Part shown: one piece after another, positions 35,179-45,617 of the stretch
Layout: the number at the start of each line of letters is the position of its first letter
Position numbering within the stretch: the stretch's first letter is position 1
Assembly (NCBI RefSeq): GCF_021917145.1
Contig: NW_025813707.1
Coordinates: 372,001 to 436,000, forward strand
Length of the DNA stretch: 64,000 nt
Direction: 5' to 3'
Origin: Hypomesus transpacificus
Lineage: Eukaryota; Chordata; Actinopteri; Osmeriformes; Osmeridae
Notes under the pieces: model-generated
Seen by the model: the letters and a program-made list of their open reading frames with translations, nothing else
Database searches by the model: none
Told to the model about the DNA's origin: nothing
Translations under genes and position numbers: made by a program

Positions 35179-36129
35179 TCAACAGAACCTGTGTGTGTTG
35201 TGTGGATTTCTACCTGGTGTTGCATAGTCATGTATGGTGTGCCGTCTCAGATGTATTACAGCCCTTTGGCAGCATGGCGGCGGCATTAACTCCGCTTGTG
35301 GTTGCACCCATGCGTACCTTGCTCTAGGTGGCTGCCCACAGCCCTCTTTCACTGGAACTCTAACTGGGGTGTCATTCTGTCTTCGGCCGGGGCAGGACTG
35401 CTTAAAGTGTCCATGTCGTTCACATCCCCAGCAACTCCGTTCTTTTTTACCTTGTTGCAGGGTGGGGTTTCCTCGGGACAGCATGGCCTCTGTCATTGCC
35501 CTTTGACCTCCATTCCCCCATTCGTAAGGGGGCGGCCAATCTTCCTGGCCAGTAGGTGGATCGCATGAGGCAGTTGGAAGGGGGATGGTCGAAGATTGTT
35601 TTCCTTTCTTGCATTCTTTGCGAGCTCCTTTTCCAACGTCTCTCACGAGGTCCTTCAGTCCTTTTTCAGTCAGTAGATACACCCTTGCGTCGACACCCCC
35701 ATCTGGGAGCTTGTTGGGCTGCTCCTGGAGGGTCTCTCCAGTGGACATAGGACGCCTGTTAAGAGAGTCAATTGATGTACTTCCCACTCCCTGTACCTGA
35801 AGGCTCACTACTGCAGACTGGAACCCAGCTTGGACATCAGTGATGTCATCATGTGGTCTTGGGATCCTGTCAGCCTTGGCACGCTGCTCGGCTTCATCCA
35901 GCAGACATCTTACGTAGAAGTATGTTGCTAAAAGTTGTTTGTGGGTCAAAACAGTTTCCAGCATTTCATTACCTGCCCCTGTTGGAATTGGCATTGCCTC
36001 TGCCCCCCTCTCAACCAAAGTCCTTCTGGGTGGGGCAGCGCTAGTACTCATCTGGAACACATGGGGTGCTGTAGAGAGAGTCTGGTCAGGGGTTGCTCTT
36101 CCCTCCTGCATCACTGCTCTCTCTGCCAT
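35179..36129 (-). CDS. gag: ERV-B Gag-like protein
   Basis: An uninterrupted 316-codon frame. It contains a PPPY late-domain motif (DWPPPYEWG), a Ser/Lys-rich linker and one CCHC zinc knuckle (CWGCERHGHFKQSC) followed by a basic, Pro/Arg-rich tail. A capsid homology region is not obvious, so much of capsid may be missing; typical Gags of this type are about 500 residues. It would bind and package RNA if expressed. It starts about 1040 bp inside the 5' LTR. Confidence 0.75.
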   Translation of the reverse strand: MAERAVMQEGRATPDQTLSTAPHVFQMSTSAAPPRRTLVERGAEAMPIPTGAGNEMLETVLTHKQLLATYFYVRCLLDEAEQRAKADRIPRPHDDITDVQAGFQSAVVSLQVQGVGSTSIDSLNRRPMSTGETLQEQPNKLPDGGVDARVYLLTEKGLKDLVRDVGKGARKECKKGKQSSTIPLPTASCDPPTGQEDWPPPYEWGNGGQRAMTEAMLSRGNPTLQQGKKERSCWGCERHGHFKQSCPGRRQNDTPVRVPVKEGCGQPPRARYAWVQPQAELMPPPCCQRAVIHLRRHTIHDYATPGRNPHNTHRFC

Positions 36130-37151
36130 GGGTGGTAGTTGTTAGGCACAGCAGCTCGGTGATCTAAGCTCAAATACAGGTATATCATTCAACAAGTCAA
36201 AACAACCCTTGTCCTCTCTAACACCAACTATAATGAGATATGAATCAGTTTGGAGAAACTCTCAAGACTATACCCCTGTTTGATATGTATGTGTTTGTGC
36301 ATAGCATTTATGTGGCAGTGGCCTTGTTGAACGGGAAAATCACTCTGCACACGCAACAGAAACACAGTTCTATTTTTATTACTTCCTATATAAACACTTT
36401 GAGACAACGTGTAAACCCTTTTGTTGTACTTGTGCCAGATTTTCGCCTCTCCGTCTGTAATGTTCAGAGAGAAGAGAATGTGAGACAACTTATATATGCA
36501 TTCCTTCAAGTTTACTTTCAGATTTTCAGCTTACAGTTACTTTAAACATTTCAACCCCTTGAAACCTTTCTGGTCAGTTTCTACAAACTTTACACAGATA
36601 TTTTCCTATCATAGTTTAAATTGTTGACTTATCTTGAAATTATATACATTTACTTGGTTTTTAATGTTTCCTCTTCTGTTGGTCTAAGGATATGCCACCA
36701 TTACTTGATTGTATTCTGTTCAGTTCACACTGCTCCCTGCTCTGCCCCGCGCCGGGCCCGGCCCCCACCTCCTCATTCTCCTCATTCTTTTTACCGTTGC
36801 TAGATTCAAAAAGTCCTAAAAAGTTATGCCCTCAGTTTACTCGAATATTGTTTAAAGAGGCCCATATCATATCCTTGTACCTAAACATCAAGTTATAATA
36901 GAGATCGCCGGATAAATCCTTGCCCGAGTTTACAGGGTACGACAGTAGAAAAGCTTTTAGCAAGGAACATTTAACATTCAATCTTCCTTTCATTCAGGGA
37001 AACATACATCCTAGCAATTCAAAAGCATTTGTAACCAATCCTCTCCTCCATAGCCTTTTCACTTTATCTAGTTCAAGATTCGTATCTAGGCATTCATAAG
37101 GTTTCACAGGTTTTTTTAATTGCCTACCTTATCCAAATGTAGATGTGGCGA
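36130..37151 (-). other. ERV-B leader
   Basis: About 1 kb between primer-binding site and gag with no ORF of note. This is long for a simple retrovirus leader. Confidence 0.5.
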
Positions 37152-37169
37152 ATCACGTCGGCGTCATCA
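37152..37169 (-). promoter_or_regulatory. ERV-B primer-binding site, tRNA-Trp
   Basis: Two bases from the LTR edge the minus strand reads TGATGACGCCGACGTGAT, matching the tRNA-Trp primer site used by avian alpharetroviruses (TGGTGACCCCGACGTGAT) at 16 of 18 positions. Confidence 0.8.
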
Positions 37170-37171
37170 AT

Positions 37172-37700
37172 TGTTGGAGGCTCAAAAGTGGTTCTTAATG
37201 GTGTAAGATTTAACAGGCTTGGAGTCGAGGAAGTTGATTACAAAGGCTTTCGTCTTTATTGCATAGGCTCTTGGGAACACACGCGGAACTTCTCTAGCCA
37301 GAGAAGTCTGACATGTAATCATAGACAAGTACTTTTATACAGTCCTACCCACGTCACACAAATATCTTGGCACCATTCAGACAACACATACTTCAAGCTA
37401 AACAGATGTATCCGCTCTATTTGTTGGGTTCCTATGATACCAGGGTCGTCCTAACTAGGGGAACACGCTGTTAGGTCATCCTGACCTGGCTTTCTGATGG
37501 TAAGAACATTCTAACGGGAGGGGTGAGTGAATCACAAAGAAGTTGTTGTCCCATACCCGAATATGGGACAACAACATCATCTCTCAACTTTAAACTATTT
37601 CCTTACTAGGGCTGTTTCTCAGCCTTAGCTGACCTCTGTCCTGGGCTACTCCCTGCACGTACCACTTTACCCTCACATAGGCCCAAAAAAGACCCCAACA
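37172..37700 (-). repeat. ERV-B 5' LTR
   Basis: Partner of 30826-31357, same termini, AATAAA (minus) at 37255-37260. The 3-bp shorter length matches a single small deletion near 37393. Confidence 0.93.
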
Positions 37701-37776
37701 TTCTTAACCAATTTGCATCTAATACCTTTATCAAAACTCTTAAAAACCCTACATTTTACTATTTTGATTTTAAATG

Positions 37777-39021
37777 CCTCAGCCTCCCTGGGAAAGTCTA
37801 TTCAGGGGTCCTGAAGAGGAGGGTCCGTCGGATTGTCGAACCTCTGATTCAGGAGGAGCAATGTGGTTTTCGTCCTGGCCGTGGAACAGTGGACCAGTTT
37901 ATACCCTCCGCGGAGTCCTGGAGGGTACATGGGAGTTCGCCCAACCAGTCTACACATGTTTTGTGGATTTGGAAAAGGCGTTCGACCGTGTCCCTCGGGG
38001 GCTCATGTGGGGGGTGCTCCGAGAGTACGGGGTACCGGATTTCCTGATCGGGGCTGTCCGGTCCCTGTACGACCGGTGCCAGAGTTTGGTCTGCATTGCC
38101 GGTAGTAAGTCGAACTTGTTTCCGGTGAGGGTTGGACTCCGCCAGGGCTGCCCTATGTCACCGATTCTGTTCATTACCTATACGGACAGAATTTCTAGGC
38201 GTAGCCAGGGTGTTGAGGGGGTCCGGTTTGGTGACCTCAGGATCGGGTCGCTGCTTTTTGCAGATGATGTGGTCCTGTTGGCTTCATCGGGCCGTGACCT
38301 TCAGCTCTCAATGGAGCGGTTCGCAACCGAATGTGAAGCGGCTGGGATGCCAATCAGCACCTCCAAATCTGAGGCCATGGTAATCGACCGGAAAAGGGTG
38401 GAGTGCCATCTCCGGGTCTGGGGGGAGATCCTGAACCAAGCGGAGGAGTTCAAGTATCTCGGGGTCTTGTTCACGAGTGAGGGAAGAATGGAGCGCGAGG
38501 TCGACAGGCGGATCGGTGCGGCGTCCGCAGTGATGCGGGCTCTGCATCGGTCTGTCGTGGTGAAGAAGGAGCTGAGTCGAAAGGCGAAGCTCTCTATTTA
38601 CCAGTCGATCTACGTTCCTACCCTCACCTATGGTCACGAACTATGGGTAGTGACCGAAAGAACGAGATCGCGAATACAAGCGGCCGAAATGAGCTTTCTC
38701 CGCAGGGTGTTCGGGCTCTCCCTTAGAGATAGGGTGACAAGCTCGGTCATCCGGGAGGGGCTCAGAGTAGAACCGCTGCTCCTCCGCATCGAGAGGAGCC
38801 AGCTGAGGTGGCTCGGGCATCTGATTAGGATGCCTCCTGGACGCCTCCCTGGTGAGGTGTTCCGGGCACGTCCCACTGGGAAGAGGCCCCGGGGAAGACC
38901 CAGGACACGCTGGAGGGACTATGTCTCTCGGCTGGCCTGGGAACGCCTCGGCGTCCCCCAGGAAGAGCTGGTGGAAGTGGCCGGGGGGAGGGAAGTCTGG
39001 GCCTCCCTGCTTCCTCCGTAG
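37777..39021 (+). pseudogene. RTE-type LINE reverse transcriptase (C-terminal two thirds)
   Basis: RT motifs in order: QCGFRPGRGT (in another frame, near 37860), FVDLEKAFDRVPRG (A), GLRQGCPMSPILF (B), SLLFADDVVLLA (C), FKYLGVLFTSEG (D/E region), then a C-terminal domain with QLRWLGHLIRMPPGRLPGEVF. A frameshift near 37890-37905 separates the first piece from the long open frame. The stop at 39021 is the natural end. The N-terminal endonuclease is missing through 5' truncation. Rex3 membership is likely but inferred. Confidence 0.85.
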
Positions 39022-39065
39022 CTGCCCCCGCGACCCGACCCCAGACAAGCGGCAGATGACGGACG
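37777..39065 (+). mobile_element. 5'-truncated RTE-type (Rex3-like) LINE with target duplication
   Basis: A non-LTR element truncated inside the reverse transcriptase, flanked by the 11-mer GATTTTAAATG (37766-37776 and 39066-39076). The 3' end reads GCGACCCGACCCCAGACAAG followed by a GATGACGGACG-type simple tail, as in fish RTE elements. It lies in ERV-C, about 75 bp beyond the ERV-B 5' LTR. Confidence 0.9.
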
Positions 39066-39076
39066 GATTTTAAATG

Positions 39077-40881
39077 TTTTCCCATATACCTAAAGTATAT
39101 GCATAGTTCCCATTTCAGAACATCAAAGTGTTTAAACCAATCATCTCTTCACAAAACGTTCTCTTGTTTCATTTCATAATCTTCCATGATCCTCTTAAAC
39201 CAATCTTTTATGTAACTTTCTAATCATTTCCTCAATGTTTTACATACATTTCTTCAAACCAAAATATAACATTTGTGAAAACACAGCTTCAAAATAACCC
39301 AACTGGAAAAGTGCCACCATTTGATTTAATGTCGGATATTTGATGTGCAAGTGGTTATTAAAATCAAATGTAGCTAATAAAGTTACAATTTCAAATTAAA
39401 TCAAATCCTTAAACAAAACGCATTCCTTCGCCAAATAAAAACAACCTTCCTGTTTAAACACAAACTTCCCATAAGTTCCCATAACACACAAGGTTGCAAT
39501 TATTGACTGAATCTCGCCGTTTGATTTAAAAATTAGCCTTCTGTTAATTCTCTGACCCACATTTTAATTTCCTTTAAACTATCGTTATCATAATTTTGTT
39601 TCATTAAATCCATGTTCGGACAGTTATAACTGCTGCCAGACCTAAGTCACTCATGCAAGTATTACGCTCCGTAATTACGTCAACCAAACAATGCCCTTAA
39701 GACAAAAGAAAATATAAATTCTCCCTTTTTCTTTTTAAACCTTTAAATTCACAATTTAACAAGAGTAACATAAGCCCGTAAAACAAAACCCTTATTCTTT
39801 AACTTCCTTTTAAATGTCTTATCAAAGCATACAGAGAATACTCCTTTGAATATTCCTATATTTACCAGCCATTACGCCCACAACATGTGTAATGCACGGA
39901 CAATTCTTCAAATCTCAATTTTGTGGACCAAAAACCCTAAATGAAAATATTTAATTGGAATATTTTGTAGTTTGTATTATGATTTAATGTAACACTCTTG
40001 TTACTTTCTCAATTACTCTTAGTTTTTACTTGAATAACTCGAATCTATCACATTGTTTCTATCACCGCTTCAAATCAAATCAAATCAAATCAAATTTATT
40101 TGTATAGCCCTTTTTACACGCAAGCATGTCACAGAGGGCTTCACATGCGCCCATAGAACTGCCCCTCAACCAACCTAAACCCTCAAGGAAGACAAGGAAA
40201 AACTCCCAGAAAAACTCCCACCGGTAGCTTCAAACTTGAATCACACAAACAGTGCCCTCTGGAACAAAGCAAAAACTCAAATCCTTTTTTTTTCTCTTTA
40301 AACAACACAGATGGTTGGCGTTTACCTTCTATTCACTTAATTTTGCTCTAGTATAACTCTTCTGATTGTATTATAACCAATTTATAAACCAGGGGTTCAA
40401 TTTGTGAATTTTTATTGAATACCATCACATATCACAGATATGTCACTTATAAATACAAGTTCTGGTCGGAAAGGCTTCAAAAAACCTCCCTGTTTGACTA
40501 GGAATTACAACAAATGTATCACGCATTTGTTAACCACCAAACTTCGAATTCATCCAAACGGACACATCTTTCAGCATTAATACTCACATAATTATGTAGA
40601 ATTACCCTCTGGGATCACCTTTGTAAAACTTCAACCTAACGGGACTTTTAGCCCCCACCTTTCCTCAGAATTTCTGAAACTCATGTAAAATGTCTACTCA
40701 AACAACCAAAAACCTTGTTAGCAAATGTTTCAAAATACTCATCACTTAACATATTTCAAAAGTAACCAAATTAATGTCAAATTCGCTCCAAATTCATAAA
40801 TTTCTCTAAATTTGCGTCTTTTCAATCTCTCTATTTCTAAATTAGTCTGCGCATGCGTCATGCGGTTACTCATCCTGGATG
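39077..40881. other. ERV-C interior, noncoding
   Basis: AT-rich. Holds the short interspersed repeat at 40069-40215 and a diverged repeat segment (40440-40690) related to 43880-44090. The pol expected here is not recognisable. Confidence 0.5.
40069..40215. repeat. common fish interspersed repeat (CAAAT tract and tail)
   Basis: Five CAAAT units, then TTTATTTGTATAGCCC, a stretch ending in CAAGGAAGACAAGG and AAAAACTCCC. This motif combination is recurrent in fish genomes as a LINE/SINE tail; family not assigned. Confidence 0.6.
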
Positions 40882-41096
40882 TCAAATGTCAATCTGCAAT
40901 ACCTGTACTAGCCTGTACCCGCCGCCATCGCTGTTGAGTGTCTGTAAGTTGTTCTGTTTTTCCTTTATAGCAGACATAATACAAGAGACATCGGGCTGGC
41001 AAATGCAAACTAGAACCTTGTCAGCCTTTTGATTTCCTTCTCCTGTTTCCATGCAGTTCCCTCTTCTCCTGATGAGAAGTTCAGCTTCCTTTGTCT

Positions 41097-41133
41097 GCAA
41101 TCTCTGGCATAATGTCCCATTCTACCACACCTA
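41097..41133 (-). pseudogene. gag: ERV-C Gag zinc-knuckle remnant
   Basis: The minus strand reads CGRMGHYARDC, the second half of a CCHC nucleocapsid knuckle, with the first cysteine mutated and a basic stretch (RQRK) following. A C-terminal gag trace downstream of the capsid piece at 42.1-42.5 kb. Confidence 0.6.
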
Positions 41134-41268
41134 TAGACCAATTATCACCCTACGTCACACAACTCAACTGCGCATGTGGGTTGCAAAAGACGAACTTCTC
41201 CCCGTTCTATTACTCTTGAAGTGTCGTTCAGGTCATCATATATCTCTGGCCACTGGATTGCAGGGCTT

Positions 41269-41400
41269 GATATTAACTTTTTGAGGCTCTTGGCCTTTGG
41301 ACAAATACATTTACGTTCACTTGTCTATGCACAAAAGTCACTTGACCCCGATACCCTTAGCCTGTCCAAGTGATCGGGCAAAACTAGCCTGGCTACGGAG
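41269..41400. repeat. degenerate short element (GGGCTTGATATTAAC motif)
   Basis: Starts CAGGGCTTGATATTAAC, resembling a hAT-type short element end; no matching right end was found. Confidence 0.35.
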
Positions 41401-42102
41401 GTCGCTTTCTCAGGCAAATGACGAATGAAACAGACAGGTTAAAGAAATCCGAGATTCTGGCTATCTTCACCAGACTCATATCTACATTAGGCAGTCCTCC
41501 CTGACGTTTCTGGTGTAGAATGGAGTGAAATACAACATTGTGCACACTGCCAGTGAGCGAGTCTGACTGAGGCTAACGTCAAAACAGTGTAACTGGGATG
41601 TGGTCTCACTCAGATTGCCAGTTTAAACAAATCAGAAAAATAATCGGACCAGCTGACTAAAAGCAGAATTCCCATATCTCTTGAAAGCTGCCCTGCTCGA
41701 CTTTTTAAATGTAGAATTGACTGTAAAAGTGTAAAATTATGAACTTTGTGACATGACGTGAAGACATGGTTGCCGCTCGACTATGTGGTCTGTACCGGGC
41801 GACATTCTCACTCAAATTTCAAGACTTCGTGACCCAAATCAAAATTCTGATGCGACAGATCATTAGGTAATCGCTTTCTCTCCTAAATGCATGTCCTCCT
41901 CGACGCTTTTGGTCTTTTTAAATCTAACTATTTGTATTATCCGTGTGGTCCTTTTGCCATTTAAAATTCTATCCTTTCCCGGTTTTCTGCAGCCACGTTG
42001 CGCGCGCATCCCGATTGTTTACAAACAAATAATTGGTCTATAGCATCCTTCTGTTCTATATTCCATCTTTCGTCTCCCCCTGGCTCTTCTTTGACCTTTT
42101 CC

Positions 42103-42486
42103 TCAACCTCCGCATGTGCTACTGTCGAATATAAACATGCCCGCCCCTTCGTCATCTAACGAAAACACTGCTGTTCTGGTTTTTGCCTTTTTCTTTTGTT
42201 GGAAATGTTTTTCAGCATGAAGAGCATATTCCTGAGTTTCATTTAAATGGGAAGTACTGTGACATAGGCAACTCTCAAAAAACTCACTCCTAAGTGGTTC
42301 TTCAGGGCTTTCATTCAACATAGTTGCTAAATGCTGTAGGTCATTTAAGTTCGCAAATTGTCTCCCATCACCATTGGCTGTCCATGGTCTAAAAACATAC
42401 AAAGTTGGCTTGCCGTTCTTCCCAGGGGTTGGATTTGGGACTTGGATCAAAGCTGGGGGTTGAAGTAGGAGCTGCTGCGGAGACAT
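42103..42486 (-). pseudogene. gag: ERV-C Gag fragment
   Basis: A 127-codon frame with LYVFRPWTANGDGRQF, similar in style to the capsid N-terminal RPWT-type segment of retroviral Gag, followed by FANLNDLQHL and a charged stretch. It starts at MSPQQLLLQPP but is likely an internal piece, since no matrix is seen upstream. Position between the 5' LTR (44.5 kb) and the zinc-knuckle remnant (41.1 kb) fits gag. Confidence 0.55.
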
Positions 42487-42659
42487 GTCAAGTTCTGCTC
42501 CGAGATTTTTATCTTGTCTAGATGTTACTGTATTTATATAATCGGAATAATGGTTTTATTCACAACAAGACCGCGGTTATACAATCATACACTTAGTCCT
42601 CATAGACTAGTAGTATTTTATCTTCAACAGAAAAATCGGGATCCAAAGTCTACATATGC

Positions 42660-42840
42660 ATCTAATATCACTCGTCAGAAAATGACAACTTAAACATGTA
42701 TCAGCATTCTGGTTGGACAGGCCTTCAACACGTCCATAGGTCAATAAACCCGATACATTTCAACAATCACTTTCAGCAGCAATAAACACATATGCAGCAC
42801 ATTTGCCCTTAACAACATAAAATTAGGCCTTAACAACAAT
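42660..42840. repeat. diverged leader-type repeat
   Basis: Shares CAGCAATAAACAC-like and neighbouring motifs with 43880-44090 and 40440-40690. Probably related ERV-C segments; similarity is modest. Confidence 0.35.
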
Positions 42841-42907
42841 CGCGAATTAGTTCCCCTTGTATACACTTCAGTCATTCAGACTGGGTCAATTTTGTACGCG
42901 CGCACGG

Positions 42908-43616
42908 CAGTGTTTCCCACACATAGACTAATTTGTGGCGGTGCGCCACAGAATCAACACCGGCCGCCACACATTGCGTTTCGTAAAACATTTTTTTATC
43001 GCTAATTAGGTTAAAACACGCAGCGTATTCGTTCAGCTGCATTTCCTTTCCCCTGCTCTCCCTCCGTCTCTCTGTCACTCATGCGTCTTTCCCACATATG
43101 CACACATTCACAACGTCAGCACACGTTAGCAACAATGCATACATATGCTGTTCTAGTAAGACCGACAGCTATATCAGCGAGCCTTCAGCATTAGTGCCGT
43201 AGCTAAAAGTCGAGGAAAGTTGAGGCTACTTTTCGCTAGGTACCTTACTCACATTTACATTTAGTCATTTAGCAGACGCTCTTATCCAGAGCGACTTACA
43301 GTACTCGAAGTTTCCCCTTCGTTCTTTTGGTGAGAAGTCTCAAGAGCTAGCTACCTTCTCGGCGTCATGGAGCCGACCAGTTAAATAGTTGTTTAGCACT
43401 AGCGTTGCTACATGCATAATGCAGAAATGATATGTTAGTTGTTGTTAATTTGTGAAGGTGTGAATCATTTTGGATTAATATTTAATGTAACAAATTATTA
43501 ACAAATTAACTGTAACGAATTATTAACAAAGGAATTATTACGACCCCCCCCCCCCCGGTCTGACAACCCCCACCCCTCCCCGCCACAATTAGATTTATAA
43601 TCTGTGGGAAACACTG
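42908..43616. mobile_element. non-autonomous hAT element
   Basis: Matching ends CAGTGTTTCCCACA and its complement TGTGGGAAACACTG, with further internal symmetry (TTTGTGGCGG and CCGCCACAATT). Flanks share CACGG on both sides, possibly an eroded 8-bp duplication. It contains a C-homopolymer (about 43542-43556) and a SINE-tail fragment (43250-43305). Confidence 0.85.
43250..43305 (-). repeat. SINE tail fragment
   Basis: ACATTTAGTCATTTAGCAGA and CGCTCTTATCCAGAGCGACT are the reverse complement of the tail of the SINE at 46266-46466. Confidence 0.85.
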
Positions 43617-44504
43617 CACGGAGTAATTTAATCCTGTAGTCTTCTCACAACGACTGTGGACAGCCTACCCGCTTCACTGGTATTCTACGGAACTTAGTAA
43701 AATAGGTTACTAACGCTGCTTCCCGGACTCCGGCACCACATCTTAGCGAGTATGACTCAGTGATTAGTCTTCACTATCTCACAACTGGATCTGAATTAAG
43801 CAAATGTAGGTGATAGAACTGCACTTCTAATTTAACTTAAAAATCGAGAGTTCAAATTCTGCATTGTACACTGAAAAGTCCTATCTTTTGTTCACACATA
43901 TATCTGAGTCCTGGTCGCCCAGGCCTCAACCTGTTCATTTGGCTAGGATTTAATAACACATGTTTGTAAGGCACGTGTCTACCACCAGACCCAGATCTAT
44001 CAAAACAAACACATCTCAGCAACAATAAACGCACTAATGTAGAACTCCACTCTATAATGGCATTCAACCCCCTTTAGGATACCATGTGTAAATTACAATT
44101 CCCAATTCATCGGCAATAACAATCAGTTATTATGTCAATTTCAACCAATATACATTTACAGGTCAGAATCCATTATAAGTTTAGTGCATAACTTCACTGT
44201 GGAGTTTTTTATCCGACTTCAATGTTATCCAGTGATTAATCTTTAACGACCTCACTGCACGAGTTTTTCTCGATTTAGAACATATTAGTAAAAATAAAAC
44301 ACAAATCTTGTTCTTACCTTGAAATCCAACGAGACTGTGCCTCAGGCTATTCTTTTAATCTCGTCACTTCTTTGCCAACCTCCAGTGGGACCGGCCTTTG
44401 AGAAACAGCAATTAGCTGCAAGGTCTTTTAATCAGGAGTTTAAAAAAAACCTTGCCGTGCACGGATTCGGTCCCGACCCTGGACAGCGGAAAAAGGTATT
44501 GAGA
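43617..44504. other. ERV-C leader region, noncoding
   Basis: Between the hAT and the primer-binding site. Contains a segment (43880-44090) diverged from but alignable to 40440-40690, suggesting a duplicated leader module. Confidence 0.45.
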
Positions 44505-44522
44505 TCCGGCTCGCAAGGACCA
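44505..44522 (-). promoter_or_regulatory. ERV-C primer-binding site, tRNA-Tyr-like
   Basis: Three bases from the LTR edge the minus strand reads TGGTCCTTGCGAGCCGGA. This equals the complement of the tRNA-Tyr 3' end (TGGTCCTTCGAGCCGGA) with one extra G. tRNA identity is inferred. Confidence 0.55.
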
Positions 44523-44525
44523 ATT

Positions 44526-44862
44526 TGTTAAGATAATTTCTCAAGTAATGCACAGACTCGTCGGATTCAAAGAAAGTACAATAGTTTAATGCTTGCCAGC
44601 AAGGAGACAAAGTCTGATCGCAATACAAAGTTTGTCTGCTAGCATGTTGTGCTAGCTAGCTATTTAAGCACAAGCGCTTTTTACAGTCATTGGTTAGGAC
44701 AAAGGCATGCAAATGTTCCATGGCTCTTCTTCATTGGCTCTTTGCGTAGACCTGGTGCGAGTGTGTGCGTGTGTGTGCCATTTGACCCCTGTAAGCTTGA
44801 CCACATGATTCACCCAACACAGATAAGGCCAGACATCTTTTATGGCCTCTCCAGTAAGAGAG
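44526..44862 (-). repeat. ERV-C 5' LTR, truncated
   Basis: Matches 26908-27244 closely, then stops abruptly after AGTAAGAGAGA and passes into LINE endonuclease. About 140 bp of U3 is missing. Confidence 0.88.
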
Positions 44863-45515
44863 AAATATCTGGTTGGCGAGAACACGTTGAGCCTCGTTGG
44901 CGCTAGACTGAGGGGGCATGTAGACGCCGACCAGTATGAATGAAGCAAACTTACGTGGCGAGTAAAAAGGTTTGCAGTTGATAAATACATTTTCCAGATC
45001 AGGAGAACAATGCTGCAGAATCACTGTCACATCTTCACACCAGCCACTGTTAATAAAAAAACAAATACCACCGCCTTTCGTTTTGCCAGAAAGCAAGGAG
45101 TCACGATCCGCTCTCAGTAGTTTGAAACCTGCTAGCTGTAGTGCAGAGTCTGGGATCATTTCACTCAGCCATGTTTCCGTAAAGCACAAAACGGAAGATG
45201 AATGAATATCTCTGTTTTTCCATATCAGTAGCTGAAGTTTGTCCAGTTTGTTGCTCAGCGAACGATCCGTTTACCTCTCCTGCGATTCTTCGCTGCTAGG
45301 ACAAAGCCGAGGGTGGCTTTGACTATAATTCCCACTAAATCTGCCGCTGGGAGCAGAAAACTGGGAAATAAATCCACAGGAGTTGTAGTCCTGATGTTAA
45401 GAAGTGCTTCTCTTGTTAAAGAACCACGGAAATCTTGGCAGAACACTGAATTAACAGACAAAACAAGACAAAACAGAGCACACCGAGCTACCGCGGCTGC
45501 CATCGTCGGCGCCAT
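44863..45515 (-). pseudogene. Rex1-type LINE: 5' part with AP endonuclease
   Basis: AP-type endonuclease of a LINE. The minus frames show FTETWLSEMIPDSAL, KGGGICFFINSGWC, the CSPDLENVFINCKPFY segment and VGVYMPPQSSANEAQRVL, then end at the ERV-C LTR. Upstream (45255-45515) an open stretch starting MAPTMAAAVARCA ends in a basic run (NRRRGKRIVR) and fits the LINE N-terminal lead. The continuing endonuclease sequence resumes at 26907, about 18 kb away, with roughly 15 residues missing. Confidence 0.85.
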
Positions 45516-45617
45516 CTTGATAATAAGGGTGGTTACTTTATCAAAAGTTAGTGAAATACAGTGATCAATGTTATCTGTTTTTACAATTTCACCGTGAGAT
45601 TGTGTGACTTAAGTTAA

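Larger units (their letters stand above)
30826..37700 (-). mobile_element. ERV-B, inner endogenous retrovirus, lacks recognisable pol
   Basis: Two LTRs of 532 and 529 bp frame the element and differ by about five substitutions and one 3-bp indel (about 1%, counted by eye). It has a tRNA-Trp-type primer site, a leader of about 1 kb, a gag ORF, a gap of about 2.3 kb where pol should be, a TM/envelope remnant and a polypurine tract. Flanks (TTCATT left, TTCTTA right) show no clear target duplication. It sits inside ERV-C. Confidence 0.9.
26908..44862 (-). mobile_element. ERV-C, outer endogenous retrovirus
   Basis: Bounded by a full 3' LTR (26908-27388) and a truncated 5' LTR (44526-44862), both flanked by the same Rex1-type LINE endonuclease. 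The interior is old and broken, holding gag pieces (42.1-42.5 kb and 41.1 kb), RNase H and integrase remnants (29.1-30.0 kb), and later insertions: ERV-B, an RTE LINE and a short hAT. No target duplication is visible because the 5' LTR edge is deleted. Confidence 0.85.

Noticed and set aside
35234-36145. Several plus-strand open stretches opposite ERV-B gag
   Set aside because: All overlap the real minus-strand gag frame with its zinc knuckle and late-domain motif.
38308-39085. Minus-strand Pro/Arg-rich open stretches opposite the RTE reverse transcriptase
   Set aside because: Antisense shadows of a GC-rich RT frame.
26908-44862. A target-site duplication for ERV-C
   Set aside because: The outer edge of the 5' LTR is deleted, so no duplication can be claimed.
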